A stretch of 45,287 nt of DNA. Source: CAKTOF01 sp964544345 (GTDB lineage Bacteria > Bacillota > Clostridia > Oscillospirales > Oscillospiraceae). How positions within the stretch are numbered: position 1 is the first letter of the stretch; each line of letters begins with the position of its first letter. The DNA is taken from positions 1 to 45,287 of the forward strand of contig CAZJBT010000001.1 in NCBI GenBank assembly GCA_964544345.1, in the 5' to 3' direction. The position numbers were made by a program, and so were the translations under genes. The notes under the pieces were generated by a model. It was not told where the DNA came from. It saw only the letters and a program-made list of their open reading frames with translations, and ran no database searches. Below, piece by piece: positions 40,739 to 45,287 of the stretch.

Positions 40739-40886
40739 TGTCGGCCGAAGCCGGCGCAGAAGGCCGGCCGAAGCCGGCGGAAGCTGAACGAACCGCGCGC
40801 AGATTGGATACCAGAAGGTACCAGACCTCCCCAGGAGGACTGGCGCCTTCTTTTTTTCGCGCGCCGTGAGAAAAGGAGAAAGAACT
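40739..40886 (+). promoter_or_regulatory. Attenuator or riboswitch-like leader of the ECF transporter gene
   Basis: The leader ends with an intrinsic terminator just before the gene: AGAAGG/CCTTCT, CCAG/CTGG and CCTCC/GGAGG nested (40813-40851), then seven T to 40857. The ribosome binding site follows 15 bp later. Upstream are repeated GCCGGC-type arms (40745-40785) that could form alternative pairings. ECF S-component genes are often controlled by riboswitches for their vitamin, but no known class was recognised. Confidence 0.6.
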
Positions 40887-41426
40887 ATGACAACGACCCA
40901 AAGGACGACCCGCCGGCTCGTGATGAGCGCGCTGTGCCTCGCGCTGAGCCTGGTGCTCCCATTTTTGACCGGCAACATCCCCGAGATCGGCAGTATGCTC
41001 TGCCCGATGCATTTTCCCGTGCTGCTGTGCGGCTTCCTGTGCGGCTGGCCGTGGGGGCTTGTCGTCGGCGCGATCGCGCCGATCCTGCGCTCGGCGCTGT
41101 TTGGCATGCCGGTGATGTACCCCGGCGCTGTCGCCATGGCCTTTGAGCTGGCGATGTACGGCGCGGCGTCCGGCCTGCTCTATCGCCTGCTGCCGAAGAA
41201 GCCCGCCTATACCTACGGCGCGCTGATCGCCGCGATGATCCTTGGCCGCCTCGTCTGGGGCGCGGCGCGCTTCGTGATGGCGGGGCTGTCCGGCAGCGCG
41301 TTCCCGTTTTCGGCGTTCCTGTCCGGTGCGGTGCTGACCGCGTGGCCGGGCATCGTCGCGCAGATCGTCCTCGTGCCGGTGCTGGTATTCGCGCTGAAAA
41401 AGGCGCGCCTGATGACGAATGAATGA
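40887..41426 (+). CDS. ECF transporter S component (vitamin-type, substrate unknown)
   Basis: A 179-residue membrane protein with about six hydrophobic segments: LALSLVLPFLTGNIP near the start, PMHFPVLLCGFLCGWPWGLVVGAIAPILRSALFG and AMAFELAMYGAASGLLYRLL. This is the pattern of a common clostridial S-component family. S components bind a vitamin or metal and work with a shared EcfAA'T module, which is not in the window. AAAAGGAGAAAG precedes the ATG at 40887. The substrate cannot be assigned; folate- or pantothenate-type carriers are possible. Confidence 0.85.
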   Translation: MTTTQRTTRRLVMSALCLALSLVLPFLTGNIPEIGSMLCPMHFPVLLCGFLCGWPWGLVVGAIAPILRSALFGMPVMYPGAVAMAFELAMYGAASGLLYRLLPKKPAYTYGALIAAMILGRLVWGAARFVMAGLSGSAFPFSAFLSGAVLTAWPGIVAQIVLVPVLVFALKKARLMTNE

Positions 41427-41471
41427 GCCGTGCAGACGTACGCGCGAGACTTGCCAGGATCGCTGGTTTAT

Positions 41472-42107
41472 GGTATCATAGCTAAAAAGCTATGATACCC
41501 GCGCAAGTCGGCGCTCCGCGCCGGCGCGCTGAAGATCTGAATTCCGGCCATGCGCGCAGAGCGCGCATATGGCCGTGATACCATGACCTGCGGTCATGGT
41601 ATCATAGCTAAAAGCTATGATACCCGCGCAAGTCGGCGCTGTGCGCCGACGCGCTGAAGATTTGAATTCTGGCCATGCGCGCGGCGCGCGCATATGGCCG
41701 TGATACCATGACCTGCGGTCATGGTATCATAGCTAAAAGCNNNNNNNNNNNNNNNNNNNNNNNNNNNNNNNNNNNNNNNNNNNNNNNNNNNNNNNNNNNN
41801 NNNNNNNNNNNNNNNNNNNNNNNNNNNNNNNNNNNNNNNNGCGCGCATATGGCCGTGATACCATGACCTGCGGTCATGGTATCATAGCTAAAAGCTATGA
41901 TACCCGCGCAAGTCGGCGCTGTGCGCCGACGCGCTGAAGATTTGAATTCTGGCCATGCGCGCGGCGCGCGCATATGGCCGTGATACCATGACCTGCGGTC
42001 ATGGTATCATAGCTAAAAAGCTATGATACCCGCGCAAGTCGGCGCTCCGCGCCGGCGCGCTGAAGATCTGAATTCCGGCCATGCGCGCAGAGCGCGCATA
42101 TGGCCGT
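41472..42107. repeat. Tandem array of about 125-bp palindromic units
   Basis: Units start (TATGATACCC) at 41491, 41616, [41741, lost in the gap], 41896 and 42022, with spacing 125-126 bp. Each unit holds four hairpins: a 12-bp stem GGTATCATAGCT/AGCTATGATACC (for example 41598-41624), GTCGGCGC/GCGCCGAC (41632-41650), GGCCATGCGCGC/GCGCGCATATGGCC (41671-41699) and GATACCATGACC/GGTCATGGTATC (41702-41728). The first and fourth share the bases GGTATC, so they exclude each other. The outermost units carry one sequence variant and the inner units another. Copy number is a minimum. Confidence 0.92.
41741..41840. other. Assembly gap (100 N) within the tandem array
   Basis: One hundred N, the usual placeholder for an unknown distance. 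The flanks are repeat units, so the gap was probably caused by the repeats. Confidence 0.99.
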
Positions 42108-42141
42108 GGTGCCAAGCGACAGGAGAAACGGGGGCGCGGCG

Positions 42142-42570
42142 ATGGAACCGCTGCAAATTTTGATCATTGACGGCCAAGGCGGCCGCATCGGCCGGCAGCT
42201 CGTTGAGCGTATCCGCGCGGCGGAGATCGCGGCGGAGATCACCGCGGTCGGAACCAATTCGGCTGCCACGGCGGCCATGCTCAAAGGCGGCGCGGATCAG
42301 GGAGCGACGGGCGAAAATGCCGTGGCGGTGTGCAGCCGCGCGGCGGATGTCATCGTCGGCCCGATCGGAATCGTGATCGCCGACGCGCTGCTCGGCGAGA
42401 TCACGGCGGAAATGGCGGCCAGTGTCGGTCGCAGCCCGGCGCGCAAGCTGCTGCTGCCGGTCAACCTCTGCGGCAACACGGTCGTCGGCGTGCCCGACGT
42501 GTCCATCTCGGCGCTGCTCGCCAGCACGATCGAGCATTTGAAGGGGATCGCCGCGGAGCGGGAGCGGTAA
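42142..42570 (+). CDS. DUF3842 family protein
   Basis: A 142-residue cytoplasmic protein of a small clostridial family without a known function. IDGQGGRIGRQLVERIR near the start looks like a Rossmann-type nucleotide loop. GTNSAATAAMLKGGADQGATGENA, ADVIVGPIGIVIADALLGEIT and KLLLPVNLCGNTVVGV are the conserved blocks. The start at 42142 is preceded by GGGGGCGCGG; the longer frame begins inside the repeat array. Its promoter was not found and would lie in or before the array. It may be read through from the ECF gene. Confidence 0.85.
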   Translation: MEPLQILIIDGQGGRIGRQLVERIRAAEIAAEITAVGTNSAATAAMLKGGADQGATGENAVAVCSRAADVIVGPIGIVIADALLGEITAEMAASVGRSPARKLLLPVNLCGNTVVGVPDVSISALLASTIEHLKGIAAERER

Positions 42571-42670
42571 CGGCGCGTGAGAGCCGTATGGCCGCCGGTC
42601 GCCGAACGCTTTCCGAGGATATCCGGCGCCTGCTGCGCCCGCTCGGGATGACAGGTGGATGAAGTATAGA

Positions 42671-42700
42671 AAAAACAGGGCTGCTGCAGCCCTGTTTTTG
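42671..42700. terminator. Bidirectional terminator between DUF3842 and orphan permease genes
   Basis: A nearly unbroken palindrome, AAAAACAGGGCTGC paired with GCAGCCCTGTTTTT. Both strands have the T-run, which suits these convergent genes. Confidence 0.9.
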
Positions 42701-42702
42701 TA

Positions 42703-43641
42703 TTATCCGTGTGAATACTGTTCCCGGATGCGCGGGTCGATCATCGCATAGGAGAGGTCGACGAGCAGGTTGATGACGCTGACCGTCATGGCGATGAGCA
42801 CGATGCAGCCCATCATCATCGGCCAGTCGCAAGTGTTGATGGCGCTGTAGAGCGTCATGCCGATGCCGTTGATGGAGAAGATCGCCTCGACAATGACCGA
42901 TGTGCCCATGATCGAGCTGATCTGCATGCCGATGACGGTGATGACCGGAATGATCGCGTTGCGGATGCAGTGACGCGAGACGACGCGGCGGTCGGACAGA
43001 CCCTTGCTGTGGGCGGTGCGGATATAGTCTTGCCGGATGACCTCGAGCATGGACGAGCGCGTCATACGCACCACGTTCGCCACCGGTGCAAGCCCGACGG
43101 AGACGACGGGCAGGATCCAGTCGCGCCACGAGTGGATGCCCCAGGCCGAGAGAATACCGAGCCGCTGAACAAACGCCAAGATCAGCACCATCGCCAGCCA
43201 AAAGCACGGCACCGACGCGCCGATGAGGGAGACGCTCGTGGCGATATAGTCGAGCACATGGCCGCGCCGTGTGGCCGTGTAGATTCCGAGCGGCACGCCG
43301 ATCGCCGTGGCGAGCAGCGTCCCGAGCAGGGAGAGCACGAGCGTGTCGCGGTAACGCGTTTGGAGCAGACGCCCCACGCTCATGCGCGAGCCAGACGAGA
43401 CGCCGAAGTCAAAGCGCGTGAAGATGCCGGCACTGTAGGCCACATACTCGCGGAAAAATACCTCGGCGAGCGAGTCGCTGCGGTGCGCCTCGGCGGTATA
43501 GTCCGTCTGCGAGAAATTCGCCCGCTGCAGCGAGCCGAGCGGATCGTCGCGAAACAGATAGTTCAGGGAAAACAGCACCGCGATCACGCCGAGCAGCGTC
43601 GGAATGATCCAGAGCACGCGTTTGAGCAGGAATCGAAGCAT
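42703..43641 (-). CDS. Orphan OppB/DppB-type ABC permease
   Basis: A 312-residue permease with the family opening MLRFLLKRVLWIIPTLLGV, six hydrophobic segments and the EAA loop RQDYIRTAHSKGLSDRRVVSRHCIRNAIIP near 210-240. It is related to, but clearly distinct from, OppB at 12681. No OppC, ATPase or binding-protein gene adjoins it: the next genes on both sides are unrelated and face other ways. It may borrow the OppCDF set, or belong to a system broken up by rearrangement. The start at 43641 is chosen because GAGGAG is 9 nt upstream; an ATG 6 bp earlier is too close. A promoter lies at 43691-43719. Confidence 0.9.
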   Translation of the reverse strand: MLRFLLKRVLWIIPTLLGVIAVLFSLNYLFRDDPLGSLQRANFSQTDYTAEAHRSDSLAEVFFREYVAYSAGIFTRFDFGVSSGSRMSVGRLLQTRYRDTLVLSLLGTLLATAIGVPLGIYTATRRGHVLDYIATSVSLIGASVPCFWLAMVLILAFVQRLGILSAWGIHSWRDWILPVVSVGLAPVANVVRMTRSSMLEVIRQDYIRTAHSKGLSDRRVVSRHCIRNAIIPVITVIGMQISSIMGTSVIVEAIFSINGIGMTLYSAINTCDWPMMMGCIVLIAMTVSVINLLVDLSYAMIDPRIREQYSHG

Positions 43642-43690
43642 CGGCATCAGCTCCTCATGCCGGCGAGCCGCGCCCGGCGGTCTTTCCTCG

Positions 43691-43719
43691 ATTTTACCAC
43701 AAGAACAAATCCTTGTAAA
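43691..43719 (-). promoter_or_regulatory. Sigma-A promoter of the orphan permease gene
   Basis: Minus strand TTTACA (43719-43714), 17-bp spacer, TAAAAT (43696-43691). Confidence 0.65.
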
Positions 43720-43802
43720 GCTAACGGTCGAGATTTTACTCGGGAAAATTGTTCGCATCATGACTTTTTGTGGTCTCAGTACTGGAAATTCCAATTGGGT
43801 TG

Positions 43803-43811
43803 TGTTATGAT
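43803..43811 (+). promoter_or_regulatory. Extended -10 promoter of the third MATE gene
   Basis: TGTTATGAT (43803-43811) with a weak -35. Just upstream, GGAAATTCC and CCAATTGG palindromes overlap (about 43784-43798), a possible operator. Confidence 0.5.
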
Positions 43812-43844
43812 GTTGAAAAGAAACTTGATCCCAGGAGGAAGACC

Positions 43845-45197
43845 ATGGATGCTTCACAAAACCGGCTGCTGAACGGCAGCGTCGCCAAGGCGCTGGTTCT
43901 GTTCGCCATGCCGATCATTCTGTCGAATCTGGTGCAGAACCTCTATTCGATGGTCGATTTGATCATTGTAGGCCGTTTTGCCGGCACGAACAGCATGTCT
44001 GGCGTCAATAACGGCTGTACAGTCTCGATGCTTCTCACGAACCTGTGCATCGGCTTGTGCCAGGGCGGCGCGGCGCTGATCGGCCAGTACCTTGGCAGCC
44101 GCAACGACGAGCGGCTGCGCCGCGCGGTCGGCACGCTGATGACGTTCCTGCTGCTGCTTGCGCTCGGCATTACAGCGCTGATGCTCGTGTTTACCGGCCC
44201 GCTCCTGCGCGCAATGCAGGCGCCGGCGGAATCGTACAGCGAGGCCTGGCGCTATGTCATGATCTGTTCAGCCGGTACGGTGTTCGTGTTCGGCTATAAC
44301 GCGCTTGCCGCGATCCTGCGCGGCATCGGCGACAGCCGACGTCCGTTCATCTTCGTCATTATCGCGTGCTGTACGAACGTGGTGCTCGACCTCATCCTGG
44401 TCGGCGGGCTGGAGATGGGCGCCGCGGGCGCCGCGATCGCAACGATCTTCTCGCAGTTCCTCTCGATGGTGATCTGCATCGCCTATATGAAGCGCAACAA
44501 CGTCCTGTTCGACTTCAAGCCGCGCTCATTCCGCATCGACAGGAGCGAGCTGAAGCTGCTGCTGCAGTTCGGCATGCCGACGTGCATCCAGAACCTTGTC
44601 ACCAGCCTGTCGTTCCTCGTGCTGACGACCATCACCAACACGCTCGGCGTGGTGGCGAGCGCGGCCTCCGGCGCGGGCGGCAAGCTGATCGGCTTCGGCA
44701 TTCTGCCGTGCATCGCGATGACGGCGGCCGTCTCGTCGATGGTCGCCATCAACGAGGGCGCGAACCAGCGCGAGCGCTCGCTCAAGACCATGCGCATCGG
44801 CCTAGTGATGATCTATGCCATCAACCTGGTGATATTTGCGGTCATCGAGCTGTTCACGCCGCAGCTCGTCGGCATCTTCTCGGCGGACGGCGAGGTCGTG
44901 ACGGCAGGCGCGTCGTATGCACGCGTGTTCGCGTGCGATCTGCTGTTCGTGCCGATCATGTCGGCGCTCGGCGGATTGTTCATCGGTACGGGTCATACGA
45001 TGGTCACGTCGGTGCTGAACGTCTGCTCGTCGCTTATCATCCGCGCGCCGGTCGCGGCGTTGTTCGGTCTGGTGCTGAACTGGGGCCTGCGCGGCGTCGG
45101 CATGGGAGCGCCCGTCTCGTCGCTCATCGTCGGCATCGTCTGCATCATCTATTTCTTCAGCGGAAAATGGAAAAGCAAGGTCATCAAGGATCTGTAA
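43845..45197 (+). CDS. MATE family efflux transporter (third)
   Basis: A 450-residue membrane protein with about twelve hydrophobic segments. LVLFAMPIILSNLVQNLYSMVDLIIVGRFAG near the N-terminus and LAAILRGIGDSRRPFIFVIIACCTNVVLDLILV are MATE signatures close to those of the pump at 31236, so these two belong to the same branch. AGGAGGAAGACC precedes the ATG at 43845; the longer frame begins upstream of the promoter. Export of a toxic or signalling compound by cation antiport is the family role; the cargo is unknown. Confidence 0.93.
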   Translation: MDASQNRLLNGSVAKALVLFAMPIILSNLVQNLYSMVDLIIVGRFAGTNSMSGVNNGCTVSMLLTNLCIGLCQGGAALIGQYLGSRNDERLRRAVGTLMTFLLLLALGITALMLVFTGPLLRAMQAPAESYSEAWRYVMICSAGTVFVFGYNALAAILRGIGDSRRPFIFVIIACCTNVVLDLILVGGLEMGAAGAAIATIFSQFLSMVICIAYMKRNNVLFDFKPRSFRIDRSELKLLLQFGMPTCIQNLVTSLSFLVLTTITNTLGVVASAASGAGGKLIGFGILPCIAMTAAVSSMVAINEGANQRERSLKTMRIGLVMIYAINLVIFAVIELFTPQLVGIFSADGEVVTAGASYARVFACDLLFVPIMSALGGLFIGTGHTMVTSVLNVCSSLIIRAPVAALFGLVLNWGLRGVGMGAPVSSLIVGIVCIIYFFSGKWKSKVIKDL

Positions 45198-45202
45198 GAA
45201 AA

Positions 45203-45230
45203 CGCCGCGCCGGGATGTCCCGGCGCGGCG
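45203..45230 (+). terminator. Terminator hairpin of the third MATE gene (proximal copy)
   Basis: A 12-bp stem (45203-45214 with 45219-45230) around ATGT, running straight into the repeat terminus CTGAGACTGTCG with no T-tract, as at 18828-18859. Confidence 0.8.
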
Positions 45231-45287
45231 CTGAGACTGTCGAAGAACGCCGCAGGCGTTCTTCGACAAGGGATTGCGGCCTGTCGC
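45231..45287 (+). repeat. Structured terminator-associated repeat, truncated by the window end
   Basis: Starts GAGACTGTCGAAGAACGCC with the perfect 14-bp terminal hairpin TGTCGAAGAACGCC/GGCGTTCTTCGACA, then AAGGGATTGCGGCCTGTCGC, matching the copy at 18860 almost base for base up to the last position. Confidence 0.8.

Larger units (their letters stand above)
41427..42141. other. 715-bp gene-free region occupied by a tandem repeat array
   Basis: Apart from about 45 bp after the ECF stop and 33 bp before the DUF3842 start, the whole interval is the palindromic tandem array and an assembly gap. Confidence 0.9.

Noticed and set aside
40739..40886. Known riboswitch classes (folate, TPP, FMN, preQ1, T-box) in the ECF leader
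   Set aside because: None of their conserved core words could be found by eye; only the attenuator layout is supported.
41490..41973. Short open frames running through the tandem array on both strands
   Set aside because: They arise from the repeat sequence and the N run, have no ribosome binding sites and recur identically with the units.
41472..42107. CRISPR array
   Set aside because: The periodic units are repeats over their full length with no unique spacers, and the unit (125 bp) is far too long; no cas gene is present.

Overview
The window is a roughly 45 kb draft segment (two runs of N) of GC-rich chromosome from an anaerobic, probably endospore-forming Clostridia member. An Oscillospiraceae-like gut Firmicute is the best guess. 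The reasons are a complete rnfCDGEAB operon in clostridial order, a SpoIIQ-like peptidase gene behind a sigma-F-like promoter, SLH-domain surface proteins, flavin/Fe-S ene-reductase paralogues of the BaiCD/BaiH/FadH type, and strong AGGAGG ribosome binding sites with 17-bp-spaced sigma-A promoters throughout. No rRNA, tRNA, phage, transposase or CRISPR array was seen.

Layout. 1-12.1 kb, minus strand: the 5' part of argG; an operon of AEC transporter, CoA-transferase and nitroreductase; a SpoIIQ-like M23 peptidase; queH (queuosine); an acidic lipoprotein; and the six-gene rnf operon (ferredoxin:NAD oxidoreductase ion pump). 12.3-26.4 kb, plus strand: oppBCDF without a binding protein, then separately promoted genes for two FMN/4Fe-4S/FAD ene-reductase-like enzymes, a membrane-anchored unknown protein, a double-hotdog MaoC-like protein, a SAM methyltransferase and a membrane-anchored 5'-nucleotidase C-terminal domain. 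26.6-38.3 kb, mixed strands: argF, an orphan CitB-type response regulator, a DUF2284 plus RACo-like pair, two MATE pumps, a secreted lysozyme-like SLH protein with an inositol-phosphatase-family gene, and an aldehyde dehydrogenase broken by a sequencing gap. 38.9-45.2 kb: a tightly overlapping operon (MBL hydrolase, glyoxalase-family protein, YgjP-like peptidase, HU-like membrane microprotein), an ECF S component behind an attenuator-like leader, a tandem palindromic repeat array, a DUF3842 protein, an orphan OppB-like permease and a third MATE pump.

The most unusual content is non-coding. First, a family of about 200-bp structured elements (four copies plus a remnant) sits at gene 3' ends. 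Each complete copy lies between two copies of the host gene's own terminator hairpin. The internal hairpins show compensatory changes, and one hairpin has been swapped for another of unrelated sequence. Second, an array of 125-bp units, each made almost entirely of four hairpins, lies at 41.47-42.11 kb and spans an assembly gap. Both are described from direct reading; I could not run database searches or RNA folding.

Functionally, the Rnf complex, the CoA-transferase, the ene-reductases, the aldehyde dehydrogenase and the peptide importer fit an amino-acid or organic-acid fermenter that conserves energy through ferredoxin. The exact substrates cannot be read from the sequence.
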